This document shows, in pieces, positions 1 through 7,258 of a stretch of 24,679 bases of DNA (the first letter of the stretch is position 1; the number at the start of each line of letters is the position of its first letter). This DNA comes from RYN-433 sp036558265 (GTDB lineage Bacteria > Planctomycetota > Phycisphaerae > Tepidisphaerales > Tepidisphaeraceae), in NCBI GenBank assembly GCA_036558265.1, contig DATBFY010000079.1, forward strand, positions 1 to 24,679, given 5' to 3'. Position numbers and translations under genes: made by a program. Under the pieces are notes generated by a model. That model saw nothing but the letters and a program-made list of their open reading frames with translations, was not told the DNA's origin and did not search any database.

Positions 1-1
1 G

Positions 2-1840
2 ATGGTGACCGATCCGAAGTGGATCGGGGAGCAGGTGCAGAAGCTGTCGGTGAACGAGCGGTCGTTCGAGATGGCGGTGGCGAACCTGCGGAACGCGGGT
101 GAGTTCGCGGCCCCGGTGATGGTGGACGTGCTGCGCGACCAGAACAAGCGGAACCTGCACGGCGCGACGCGCCGCGCGCTGGTGCGGCTGGGACGGCAGG
201 TGCTCAACCCGCTGGTGGCGGTGATGGAGAGCAAGGATCACGCGACGCTGATCACGATCGCGGGGGTGCTGGGGGAGATCGGGTATCCCGACGCCGCGCC
301 CTACATCGCGCGGGTCTACGCCACCGCGCAGCCGGGCATGGAGGAGGTCAAGTCCGCCGCCGCCCGCGCGCTGACGCGGCTGGGCGTCAATGTGCAGCAG
401 TCCAAGCCGGCGGACCTCTTTTACGACCTGGGCGAGAAGTTCTACTACAAGAGCGCGAACATCGTGCCCGACGCGCGCACGCCCGACGTGGCGCACATCT
501 GGTACTGGGACGACACCAAGGGCCTGGAGAACAAGGACGTGCCGGCGCCGATCTTCGCCGACATCATGTCGATGCGGTGCGCCGAGTACGGCCTGAAGCT
601 GGAGCAGAACCGCGCCGACGTGGTGAGCCTGTGGCTGGCGGCGAACAACAAGCGCGAGGCCGACCTGCCCGAGGGCAAGCCGGATCCGACGCACAGCGGC
701 CCGGACGCGCACTTCTATAACGTGGCGCTGGGCACGCAGTACTGCAACGCGGTGTTGTCGCGGGCGCTCAAAGATCGCACGGCGCCGGTGGCGCTCAAGG
801 TGGTCAAGTCGCTGCAGGAGATCGTCGGGCAGAGCAACCTGTTCCAGCAGGGTGGCAACGGCGAGCGGCCGCCGGTGGTCGCGGCGATGTCCTTCCCGGA
901 CCGCCTGGTTCGCTTCGAGTCGGCGATCACGCTGGGCTCGGCGCTGCCGCAGCAGCCGTTCGACGGCCAGGAACTGGTCGTGCCAACCCTGGCGGAGGCG
1001 ATCAGCTCGACCGGCCGGCCCAATGTGGTGATCGTCGCGCCGGACCTGAACGTGGCGAACCAGATGAAGGAATCCCTGAAGGATACGGTGAAGGCCGAGA
1101 CGGCGGCGAGTGCGGCGGACGCGATGACCGCCGAGGGGCGGCTGGCCAACGTGGACGTGCTGGTGCTCGACACGCGGAAGAACGCGGAGACCGACGCGAT
1201 CCTGGCCGGGCCCCGGGTCGCCCAGGTCGCCAAGGTGCTGATCGTCGAGACCAAGGCGTCGCCGTTCACGGCGGCGGAAGTGGAAAACCCGCTGATCAAC
1301 ACCCTCGTGCCCGGCGGCGAGCAGATCGACGCGGCGTCGCTGACCGCGGCGATCAACAAGGCACGGGCACGGGCGGGATCGACGGCGATGGACGAGAAGG
1401 CGTCCGAGAGCTACGCCCAGCGTTCGGCGGCGCTGCTGGAGAAGCTGGCGGTCAGCCGGGGGCAGGTTCTCGACGTGAGCATCGCCGCCCCTTCGCTGAT
1501 GCGGGCGCTGGACGACCCCCGCCCGCAGGTGGCGACCAGCTCCGCCAACGTGCTGGCGCTGATCAACTCGAAGGACTCGCAGGCGGCGATCGCGACCAAG
1601 GCGCTGGATGACAAGACCAACGACGACCTGAAGATCGCGACCTTCAAGGCGCTGGCCAAGAGCGCCAAGTTCTGGGGCAACCAGCTCGATCCCAACTCGA
1701 CCGATGCGCTGCAAAAAGTCGTCGAGACCAACCAGAATCTGCAGGTGCGTGCGGCGGCGGCGGAAGCGCAGGGGGCGCTGAACCTGCCCGCGGACCGCGC
1801 GAAAAACCTGATCGTGCAGCAGTCGGCGGTCGGAAAATAG
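2..1840 (+). CDS. HEAT-repeat protein with receiver-like central domain (5' end may lie outside the window)
   Basis: The reading frame is open to the left edge, so the first visible Met may not be the true start; 612 residues are visible. Residues about 20-130 are alanine/leucine-rich helical pairs typical of HEAT repeats, and a second helical-repeat block covers about 470-600. Between them, residues about 341-437 follow a beta/alpha pattern like a response-regulator receiver: strand VVIVAP, strand VDVLVLD ending in Asp390 where the phospho-acceptor would sit, and strand KVLIVET. The acidic pair of strand 1 and the strand-5 Lys of true receivers are not evident, so it may be a pseudo-receiver. 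HEAT proteins usually act as protein-binding scaffolds; the partner here is unknown. A strong terminator follows directly, so it ends its transcription unit. The HEAT call is fairly secure, the receiver call is tentative. Confidence 0.75.
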   Translation: MVTDPKWIGEQVQKLSVNERSFEMAVANLRNAGEFAAPVMVDVLRDQNKRNLHGATRRALVRLGRQVLNPLVAVMESKDHATLITIAGVLGEIGYPDAAPYIARVYATAQPGMEEVKSAAARALTRLGVNVQQSKPADLFYDLGEKFYYKSANIVPDARTPDVAHIWYWDDTKGLENKDVPAPIFADIMSMRCAEYGLKLEQNRADVVSLWLAANNKREADLPEGKPDPTHSGPDAHFYNVALGTQYCNAVLSRALKDRTAPVALKVVKSLQEIVGQSNLFQQGGNGERPPVVAAMSFPDRLVRFESAITLGSALPQQPFDGQELVVPTLAEAISSTGRPNVVIVAPDLNVANQMKESLKDTVKAETAASAADAMTAEGRLANVDVLVLDTRKNAETDAILAGPRVAQVAKVLIVETKASPFTAAEVENPLINTLVPGGEQIDAASLTAAINKARARAGSTAMDEKASESYAQRSAALLEKLAVSRGQVLDVSIAAPSLMRALDDPRPQVATSSANVLALINSKDSQAAIATKALDDKTNDDLKIATFKALAKSAKFWGNQLDPNSTDALQKVVETNQNLQVRAAAAEAQGALNLPADRAKNLIVQQSAVGK

Positions 1841-1868
1841 CCGCGGTCGGCTCCTCTGCTAACCAGAG

Positions 1869-1896
1869 CCCCCGGTCCCCCCGACCGGGGGTTTTT
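1869..1896 (+). terminator. Rho-independent terminator of the HEAT-repeat gene
   Basis: A perfect 9-bp stem (CCCCCGGTC at 1869-1877 with GACCGGGGG at 1883-1891) closes a 5-nt C loop and is followed at once by TTTTT. It lies 29 nt after the stop codon and separates the HEAT-repeat gene from the MATE gene. Confidence 0.9.
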
Positions 1897-2008
1897 GTTT
1901 CCGCAAACCGGATGACGGCACGTTCCGCGCGCGCGCTCCCGCCGGGTGCGTCAGGAATCGCCTAGAATGGGCGTCTTTCAGAACTGTCGAGCGAGAGAGG
2001 GAACGAGG

Positions 2009-3397
2009 ATGGGCCGCGCGGTGCTTTCATACGAACGGGTCGTCGAGCGCCCGCCCGGCTTGCTGCGGGCGGTATTGGCGCTGGCGCTACCGTCGCTGTT
2101 CGAGCAGATCTTCAACTTCCTCGTGGGGCTGAACGACACGTGGCTGGCGAACAACCTGGCGAAGGAGGTTGCGCCGGCGGCGACGGCGGCGGTGGGGACG
2201 ATCTCGTACCTGCTGTGGTTCATCGGGCTGATCGTGGCGGCGGTGGGGACGGGCTCGACCGCGCTGATCTCGCGCGCCAAGGGGGCGCGGCACAAGCGAC
2301 TCGCGAACAGCGTGTGCGGGCAGAGCGTATCGGCGGCGTTCGTGCTGGGCGTGGGGCTGGCGGTCGTGTCGTACGCCTGGGCGCCGCTGTGGATTCGCCT
2401 GACGGGGCTGTCGGCGGACGCCAGCGCATTCGCGCTGTCGTATCTGCGGATGCTCTCGGTCTGCCTGCCGTTCCTGACCGTGATGCTGGCCGCCAACGCG
2501 TGCCTGCGCGGGGCGGGGGACACGCTGACGCCGGCGGTCTCGATGATCATCGTGAACGTCATCAACATGGCGCTGAGCTTCGGGCTGACCTACGGCTGGG
2601 CGGGGCTGCCCCGGTGGGGATTTCAGGGGATCGCCGCGGGGACGGTGATCGCGTACATCGTGGGTGGCGTCTTGCAGTTTGGAGTGCTGGTGACAGCGTG
2701 GGGGAAGCTGCGACTTCACTGGCACCGCCTGCGGCCGCACTGGCATACGCTCAAACGCATTTTCCGCGTTGGTATTCCGGCGGGGGTGGAGGGGCTGCTG
2801 ATCTGGATCGCACAGTTCACGATCGTGGTCGTGATCAACCAGATGGATCGGACGAACGTGTCGGCGGCGGCGCACCTGAATGCCGTGAAGATCGAGGCCT
2901 TCAGCTATTTGCCCGGTTTCGCCTTCGCGACGGCGGCGGCGACGCTGGTCGGGCAGTCGTTGGGGATGAAGGATCCCCGGCGCGCCAAGCGCGCAACGTA
3001 TCTGACCTATGCCGTGGGCGGGGGGATCATGACCCTCTGCGGGGTGATCTTCATCCTCTTCGGGCGGACGCTGGCCGACTGGATGCTGCCGCGCCAGCCT
3101 GCGATCGCGGACCTGACGGCCAGGTGCCTGCTGGTCACCGGGTTCATCCAGTCGGGGTTTGCGGCAAGCATGATCTTCAGCGGGGCGCTGCGCGGGGCGG
3201 GGGATACGCTGGCGGTCATGGCGATCAACCTCTTCAGCACGATCGTGCTGCGGCTGGCGGGGGTGCTGGTTGTCGTTTTCGTGCTTCGTCGCGGGTTGGT
3301 GGCGGTCTGGGTCGTCCTGGCGAGCGAGCTTTTCGTCCGCGGCCTGATGGTGTGGAGGAGGTTTGAGAGGGGGAGCTGGAGACACCTTGAAGTCTGA
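2009..3397 (+). CDS. MATE-family multidrug/toxin efflux transporter
   Basis: A 462-residue polytopic membrane protein with about twelve hydrophobic segments in two homologous halves. Each half carries the MATE signature around RGAGDT (CLRGAGDT in the first half, ALRGAGDT in the second), and the second half has LVGQSLGMKDPRRA, also typical. MATE proteins export cationic or organic compounds in exchange for Na+ or H+; the substrate cannot be read from sequence. The frame is open from 1946, but ATG 2009 is preferred because a purine-rich GAGAGAGGGAACGAGG precedes it and the protein then begins close to the first membrane segment, as in the family. A TAGAAT box at 1963-1968 could be its -10 element, which would place the upstream Met codons before or at the transcript start. 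No -35 match was seen. Confidence 0.9.
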   Translation: MGRAVLSYERVVERPPGLLRAVLALALPSLFEQIFNFLVGLNDTWLANNLAKEVAPAATAAVGTISYLLWFIGLIVAAVGTGSTALISRAKGARHKRLANSVCGQSVSAAFVLGVGLAVVSYAWAPLWIRLTGLSADASAFALSYLRMLSVCLPFLTVMLAANACLRGAGDTLTPAVSMIIVNVINMALSFGLTYGWAGLPRWGFQGIAAGTVIAYIVGGVLQFGVLVTAWGKLRLHWHRLRPHWHTLKRIFRVGIPAGVEGLLIWIAQFTIVVVINQMDRTNVSAAAHLNAVKIEAFSYLPGFAFATAAATLVGQSLGMKDPRRAKRATYLTYAVGGGIMTLCGVIFILFGRTLADWMLPRQPAIADLTARCLLVTGFIQSGFAASMIFSGALRGAGDTLAVMAINLFSTIVLRLAGVLVVVFVLRRGLVAVWVVLASELFVRGLMVWRRFERGSWRHLEV

Positions 3398-3422
3398 AGC
3401 CTAAACCCTGGCCCCTTAGGCT
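3398..3422. repeat. Inverted repeat between the MATE and DUF1992 genes
   Basis: AGCCTAA (3398-3404) and TTAGGCT (3416-3422) are a perfect 7-bp inverted repeat with an 11-nt spacer. It starts at the base after the MATE stop codon and ends two bases before a TATAAT box. No T-tract follows, so it is a poor terminator by itself. It could be an mRNA 3'-end hairpin or an operator over the next promoter. Confidence 0.45.
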
Positions 3423-3424
3423 CG

Positions 3425-3430
3425 TATAAT
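3425..3430 (+). promoter_or_regulatory. -10 box (TATAAT) of the DUF1992-queG-Dabb operon
   Basis: A perfect TATAAT ends 8 nt before the ATG at 3439. With normal spacing, transcription would start at or within a base or two of the ATG, so the mRNA should be leaderless, and no Shine-Dalgarno sequence exists. No recognisable -35 element lies 16-18 nt upstream, where the inverted repeat sits instead. Confidence 0.6.
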
Positions 3431-3438
3431 CGCCAGCC

Positions 3439-3849
3439 ATGGGTTTGCAGCACATCGACATTGGCGCGGCGCTGCGGCGGTTGGCGGAACGCCGGATCGA
3501 GGACGCGATGCAGGAGGGGAAGTTCGACAACCTCGCCGGCGCGGGCAAACCCCTGGAGTTGGAGCCGATTCCGGCGGAGGAGAATGCGCGGCTGACCTGG
3601 TGGGCGCTGCGCATCCTGCGGAATAACGATTACACGCCGGATGAGGTGCGATGGCGCAAGGCGACGGACCACCTTCGAGCGAAGCTGCGGAACGCGCGGC
3701 ACGAGTGGGAGGTGGGGCCGGTCGTGCGGCAGTTCAATGACCTGGTCCGGCGGATCAACACCCTGGGAACGAATGCCATCCGGATCGGGATCGCGCCCCT
3801 GGACGAGGAGGAGGAGATAGAGAGATTTAGAGGACGGAAAGCGGGATGA
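3439..3849 (+). CDS. DUF1992 / DnaJ homologue subfamily C member 28-type conserved domain protein
   Basis: A 136-residue soluble protein. The N-terminal half holds the DUF1992 hallmark: AERRIEDAMQEGKFDNLAG at about 14-32, then AGKPLELE. This domain occurs in bacterial stand-alone proteins such as E. coli YhdN-type proteins and in eukaryotic DNAJC28; its biochemical function is not established. There is no J-domain here. The C-terminal part is a charged helical region (VVRQFNDLVRRINTLG) ending in an acidic stretch. The stop overlaps the queG start by 4 nt (ATGA), so translation of the two is probably coupled. Transcription is probably leaderless from the TATAAT at 3425. Confidence 0.85.
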   Translation: MGLQHIDIGAALRRLAERRIEDAMQEGKFDNLAGAGKPLELEPIPAEENARLTWWALRILRNNDYTPDEVRWRKATDHLRAKLRNARHEWEVGPVVRQFNDLVRRINTLGTNAIRIGIAPLDEEEEIERFRGRKAG

Positions 3850-4811
3850 GCGTCGCCACGACCATCCCAGACATGCACCAACTCGCGGCCGCGATCAAGG
3901 GGCGGGCGCGCGAGCTGGGATTCGACCTGGTGGGAATCGCACCGGTCGAGCCGTCGCGGTATCGGGACTACCTGCGGGAGTGGCTGGAGGGGGGGCAGGG
4001 GGGGACGATGGCGTATCTGGCGAACCGGTTCGATGAACGGACGGACCCGACGGCCTACCTTCCCGGGGCGGCGAGCGTGATCTGCGTGGCGATGAATTAT
4101 CACGTGACGCTGGAGCCGCGCGCGGACGAGTCGCGGGGCACTTCGGGACGGGTGGCAAGGTACGCGTTGGGCGATGATTATCACGCGATCATCAAGACAC
4201 GGCTGCATGGGTTAGCGGACTGGATCCGCGAGGCGTCAGGGGGACGGACGCGGTCGGCGGTGGATACGGCACCGGTGATGGAGAAGGAGCTGGCGGCGCG
4301 CGCAGGGGTGGGATGGCTGGGAAAGAATGCGTGCATCATCAACGAGCAGGCCGGGTCATGGCTGCTGCTGGGGGAGATCCTGACGACGCTGGACCTGCCG
4401 CACGACCGGCCGGCGGTCGATCGGTGCGGGACGTGCCGGCGATGCATCGACGCCTGTCCGACGGGTGCGATCACGGCTCCGTATCAGCTGGATGCGCGGC
4501 GGTGCATCTCGTATCTGACGATCGAGCACCGGGGGGAAATCGATTCGGCGCTGCGTGCGCAGATGGGGGATTGGCTTTACGGGTGTGACGTCTGCCAGGA
4601 CGTGTGCCCGTGGAACGGCAAGGCGGTCGAGGCGTTGGACCCGGCACTTAAACCGCGGTTCGCGGACGGGACGCTGGACGCGCGCGAAGTGCTGGAGTGG
4701 GGGGATGAGGAGTACCGGCGAAACCTTCGCCGCAGCGCGATGAAGCGCGTGAAGTTGCCACAACTCAAGAGAAACGCGAGAATCGTGCTCGACAATAGCC
4801 AAGGAGGCTGA
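3846..4811 (+). CDS. queG: Epoxyqueuosine reductase QueG
   Basis: Catalyses the last step of queuosine synthesis in tRNA, reducing epoxyqueuosine at the wobble base of GUN-anticodon tRNAs with cobalamin and two 4Fe-4S clusters. Visible evidence: an N-terminal cobalamin-binding region with the conserved VDTAPVMEK segment (Asp140 at the position of the family catalytic acid) and GWLGKNACII. It is followed by ferredoxin-like cysteines Cys194, Cys197, Cys200 and Cys204 (CGTCRRCIDACP), Cys220, and Cys247, Cys250 and Cys254 (CDVCQDVCPWN). At 321 residues it is shorter than E. coli or Bacillus QueG (about 380) and lacks the C-terminal HEAT-like extension, ending soon after the LKRNA segment. It starts inside the upstream stop codon (ATGA) and shares one base with the next gene (TGATG). 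Confidence 0.95.
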   Translation: MSVATTIPDMHQLAAAIKGRARELGFDLVGIAPVEPSRYRDYLREWLEGGQGGTMAYLANRFDERTDPTAYLPGAASVICVAMNYHVTLEPRADESRGTSGRVARYALGDDYHAIIKTRLHGLADWIREASGGRTRSAVDTAPVMEKELAARAGVGWLGKNACIINEQAGSWLLLGEILTTLDLPHDRPAVDRCGTCRRCIDACPTGAITAPYQLDARRCISYLTIEHRGEIDSALRAQMGDWLYGCDVCQDVCPWNGKAVEALDPALKPRFADGTLDAREVLEWGDEEYRRNLRRSAMKRVKLPQLKRNARIVLDNSQGG

Positions 4812-5230
4812 TGAAGACGACAGCTCGACGATTGGCGTTCACGCTGGTGCTTGCCCTGGTGGTGGGGTCGCTGGCGTCGTGTTCGAAGATCCTCAACGCG
4901 CCGATGTACTCGAAGGGGACGATCTCTCACGTGGTGATCTGTTATTTGAAGAATCACGGCAGCGAGGTGGACCGGCAGAAGATCATTGCCGCCAGCCGCG
5001 AGCTGAGGAGCATCTCCGGGGTGTACGACGTGGAGGTCGGGCCGGCGCTGGCGTCGGATCGACCGATCGTGGTCAGCGATTACGATGTGGCGCTGGTCGT
5101 GACGTTCCGCGACGTGGAGTACATGAAGAAGTACTTGACCCACCCGACGCACCAGAAGCTCGCGAAGGAAGTGCTCGAGCCGTTGACGTCCAAGGTGATC
5201 GTGTACGACTTCACGAATCAGGAATACTGA
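4811..5230 (+). CDS. Dabb (stress-responsive alpha/beta barrel) domain lipoprotein
   Basis: A 139-residue protein with a lipoprotein signal peptide: basic N-terminus (MKTTARR), hydrophobic core, and the lipobox LASC with Cys24 as the lipidated residue. Residues about 38-135 match the Dabb pattern: a first strand ISHVVICYLK, a helix with ISGVYDVEVG, the strand YDVALVVTFRD, then the YLTHPTHQKLAKEVLEPL helix and a final strand VIVYDF. Dabb domains form dimeric ferredoxin-like barrels, and the bacterial secreted versions have no assigned reaction. Its start overlaps the queG stop by one base, so it is the last gene of the three-gene operon, although a functional link with QueG is not obvious. Confidence 0.85.
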   Translation: MKTTARRLAFTLVLALVVGSLASCSKILNAPMYSKGTISHVVICYLKNHGSEVDRQKIIAASRELRSISGVYDVEVGPALASDRPIVVSDYDVALVVTFRDVEYMKKYLTHPTHQKLAKEVLEPLTSKVIVYDFTNQEY

Positions 5231-5263
5231 TCGCGTGGGCCGCGCGGGTTCGGCAGGCCACTG

Positions 5264-5299
5264 AAAAAAGACGGCGCCGTCCCGTGGGGCGGCGCCGTC
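5264..5299 (-). terminator. Rho-independent terminator of the Hsp20 gene
   Basis: GACGGCGCCG (5270-5279) pairs perfectly with CGGCGCCGTC (5290-5299) around a 10-nt loop. Read on the minus strand the stem is followed by TTTTTT (5264-5269), so it serves the Hsp20 gene. The plus-strand operon converging from the left has no T-tract here and may use only the hairpin. Confidence 0.88.
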
Positions 5300-5331
5300 G
5301 CGCGTCGTCAAAGGCTTTGCGGGTCGCGTGA

Positions 5332-5787
5332 TCAACCGACCTGGATCTTGCGCGGCTTGGTCTCCTCGCGCTTGTTCAGCGTGATGCGCAGGACGCCGTC
5401 CTGCAGCCTGGCGTCCACCTTGCCCTCGTCCACCGTGGGCGGGAGCGTAAAGCTGCGGAGGAAGCGGGCGTAGTGGCGCTCATTGAGGAGCCAGTCACCC
5501 TTCTTCTCCTGGTTGGCTTGTTCCTTATGTTCGGCGGAGATGGTCAGGGTCTGGTTTTCGAGGGTGACGTCGACCTCTTCCTTCTTGAAGCCAGGCAGGT
5601 CGGCCTCGACATAGAGGTGATCCTGGTCTTCGCGGATGTCCACGCCATAGGGCGCCAGCCATGCGCCTTGTCGCCGCCCGCCGTCACCTTCACCGGCGAA
5701 GAAGCGGTTGAGAACAGTGTCGAACTCGCGCCCGATCATGTCGAGCGGGTCCGTAAATCCGCGATTGACTCGGGTGGGCAATGCCAT
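5332..5787 (-). CDS. Hsp20 / alpha-crystallin family small heat-shock protein
   Basis: An ATP-independent holdase chaperone of 151 residues. The alpha-crystallin domain spans about 45-140, with the opening PYGVDIREDQDHLYVEADLPGFKKEEVDV, the strand LTISAEH, the segment RHYARFLRSFTLP, and the closing GVLRITLNKRE, whose I-x-L-like ending and short tail fit the family. The frame is open 15 codons further upstream. ATG 5787 is preferred because AAAGGAG lies at ideal spacing before it and because a plausible promoter (TTGATC, 17 nt, TTATCC at 5818-5846) would start transcription after the upstream Met. No CIRCE element (the HrcA operator) is visible, so control may be through another heat-shock regulator or sigma factor. 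Confidence 0.95.
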   Translation of the reverse strand: MALPTRVNRGFTDPLDMIGREFDTVLNRFFAGEGDGGRRQGAWLAPYGVDIREDQDHLYVEADLPGFKKEEVDVTLENQTLTISAEHKEQANQEKKGDWLLNERHYARFLRSFTLPPTVDEGKVDARLQDGVLRITLNKREETKPRKIQVG

Positions 5788-5817
5788 GATGGGTCTCCTT
5801 TCAATTCTTAGTTTCAT

Positions 5818-5846
5818 GGATAAAACCGCCAAGAGTATTTGATCAA
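5818..5846 (-). promoter_or_regulatory. Candidate promoter of the Hsp20 gene
   Basis: On the minus strand TTGATC (5841-5846) and TTATCC (5818-5823) are separated by 17 nt. The predicted start near 5811 gives a leader of about 24 nt that contains the AAAGGAG ribosome site. The -10 match is only moderate. Confidence 0.45.
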
Positions 5847-5943
5847 AGGTCGTGCCACGTGAGCGGACGAGGCCGTTAGGCCGTAAAAGTCTTGAATACA
5901 GCGATTTAGGAAATCATTGGGTTTCGCAGCGGATTGGGCGTTT

Positions 5944-5963
5944 CTGCCGCTTTGGCAGTTTTT
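5944..5963 (+). promoter_or_regulatory. Short hairpin plus T-tract in front of miaA, possible attenuator
   Basis: CTGCC (5944-5948) and GGCAG (5954-5958) form a short GC-rich stem with a 5-nt loop, followed by TTTTT (5959-5963) 18 nt before the miaA ATG. A 5-bp stem is weak for termination, so this is only a candidate. Confidence 0.3.
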
Positions 5964-5980
5964 CACACGGGTGTGTCGGC

Positions 5981-6898
5981 ATGGCAGTTTCTCCGAGATT
6001 ATGGGTGATCCTGGGGCCGACGGCGTCGGGCAAGAGCGACCTGGCGATGGAGCTTGCCAGGCGGATTGGCGGCCAGATCCTGAGCGTCGATTCCATGCAG
6101 GTGTATCGGGGGATGGATGTCGGGACGGCCAAGCCGAGCCCTGGGGAGCGGTCCGAGGTGAGGCATCACCTGATCGACATGGTGGATCCCGACCAGACGT
6201 TCACGGTTGCGCGGTTCGTGGAGCTGGCGGATGCGGTGATCGCCGATGCGAGGGCGCGCGCGATGCCGCTGGTCGCCACGGGTGGGACGCCCCTCTATTA
6301 CAAGGCGTTGTTCGAGGGTCTGTTCGATGGTCCGCCCGCGGATGAGGCGATACGGTGACGGTTGCGCGAAGAGGGGGGTGAGGCGTTGTACCGACGGCTG
6401 CGCGAGGTGGATCCGGAGGCGGCGTCGCGGATTCACGCAAACGATTTGAAGCGGTTGGTGCGAGCGCTGGAGGTGTACGAGTTGACGGGGCGGCCGATCT
6501 CGAGCTTTCAGATCGAGTGGGAGGCGCCAGGGCAACGCCATGAGGCGGTATGGTTTGGCCTGAACTGGGAGAGGGAGGCGCTCAACCGGCGAATCAACGC
6601 GCGGGTGAAGCGGATGATCGCAGACGGGTGGGTGGAGGAGACGGAGGGACTGCTGGATCGCTATGGGACGCTCAGTAAGACGGCGGCGGAAGCGGCCGGG
6701 TACGCGGAACTGATCGCGCACGTGCGCGGTGAACTGAGTCTGGATGAGGCGACCGAGCAGATCAAGATCGGCACGCGTCAGCTCGCGCGGCGGCAGATGA
6801 AGTGGTTCAGGCGGTGGGGGCAGGTGAGGTGGCTCAGCGGTGAGACGCGAATGCACCTACTTGCCGATCAGATTCTGTGGGGCGCGTGGACACCTTGA
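5981..6898 (+). pseudogene. miaA: tRNA dimethylallyltransferase gene interrupted by an in-frame TGA at codon 126
   Basis: MiaA transfers a dimethylallyl group to A37 of tRNAs that read U-starting codons. The first part has the P-loop GPTASGKS (12-19), the substrate motif SVDSMQVYRGMDVGTAKPS (from 35) and VATGGTPLYYKALFEGL (98-114). Translation then meets TGA at 6356-6358 (context CGG TGA CGG). The same frame resumes immediately and encodes the whole remainder: EVDPEAASRIHANDLKRLVRALEVYELTGRPIS, TAAEAAGYAELI and the C-terminal QLARRQMKWFRRW. Without the stop it would be 305 residues, close to the family's usual 300-320. One substitution (for example CGA or GGA to TGA) explains it. Alternatives are a sequencing error or read-through. 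TGA is an ordinary stop elsewhere in this window. The chosen ATG lacks a clear ribosome site. Confidence 0.85.
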
Positions 6899-6918
6899 GG
6901 AAAGCGGCAGAACTCCGC

Positions 6919-7221
6919 TCAACTCCGCTTGGCGGCGGTATCTGTCGCAGCCGCGGCGTCGCGAACTTTGGCCCAACCGCGCATGAGTTTTGTGAGGGGC
7001 CCGCCGCCCGGCTCGCATGCTTGCGCGGCAAGTTCTCCTCCCGTCAGACCCATCTTACCTTCGATCTTTGCCATCGCGCCGGCGGCCAGTTCTTTCTTGC
7101 CCGCAACGATGAGATTGAACATTGACTTCGAGAGTTCGGCCAATCGACAGATCTCGGCCTCGGAAAGGCCATGAGCCCCAAGGCCTCTCAGTACTGCTTG
7201 GGAAAACGTGTTGGTGGCCAT
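6919..7221 (-). CDS. Small helix-turn-helix (XRE-like) protein
   Basis: A 100-residue protein. Residues about 17-64 form a compact helical region with a helix-turn-helix look: LSEAEICRLAELSKSMFNLIVAGKK, then LAAGAMAKIEGKMGLTGGELA, resembling the XRE/Cro fold in which SKSMFNLIVAGKK would be the recognition helix and following turn. The tail is alanine-rich. The frame is open further upstream, but ATG 7221 is chosen because a perfect TATAAT (7243-7248) lies 21 nt before it and GAGG precedes it at a suitable distance. GC at third positions is visibly lower than in neighbouring genes, which suggests separate origin. It converges on miaA with only 20 nt between stops. The family is uncertain and its target is unknown. 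Confidence 0.6.
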   Translation of the reverse strand: MATNTFSQAVLRGLGAHGLSEAEICRLAELSKSMFNLIVAGKKELAAGAMAKIEGKMGLTGGELAAQACEPGGGPLTKLMRGWAKVRDAAAATDTAAKRS

Positions 7222-7242
7222 ATTGCTGACCTCGTCAATACG

Positions 7243-7248
7243 ATTATA
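7243..7248 (-). promoter_or_regulatory. -10 box (TATAAT) of the small HTH gene
   Basis: A perfect TATAAT on the minus strand, 21 nt upstream of the HTH start codon. The predicted transcript has a leader of about 15 nt including GAGG. No good -35 was found. It sits between the HTH gene and the upstream 86-residue ORF, so the HTH gene can be expressed alone. Confidence 0.5.
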
Positions 7249-7258
7249 CCAACGTATC

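Noticed and set aside
2087..3385. 432-codon minus-strand frame antisense to the MATE gene
   Set aside because: Arg/Gln/Pro/His-rich antisense composition; the sense strand encodes a clear MATE protein.
6356..6358. TGA in miaA as a selenocysteine codon
   Set aside because: MiaA is not a selenoprotein, no convincing SECIS hairpin was seen directly downstream, and TGA is the normal stop of several genes in this window.
6362..6898. Second half of miaA as an independent gene starting at TTG 6362
   Set aside because: It lacks the P-loop, has no good ribosome site, and is in perfect frame with the first half, so it is better read as one interrupted gene.
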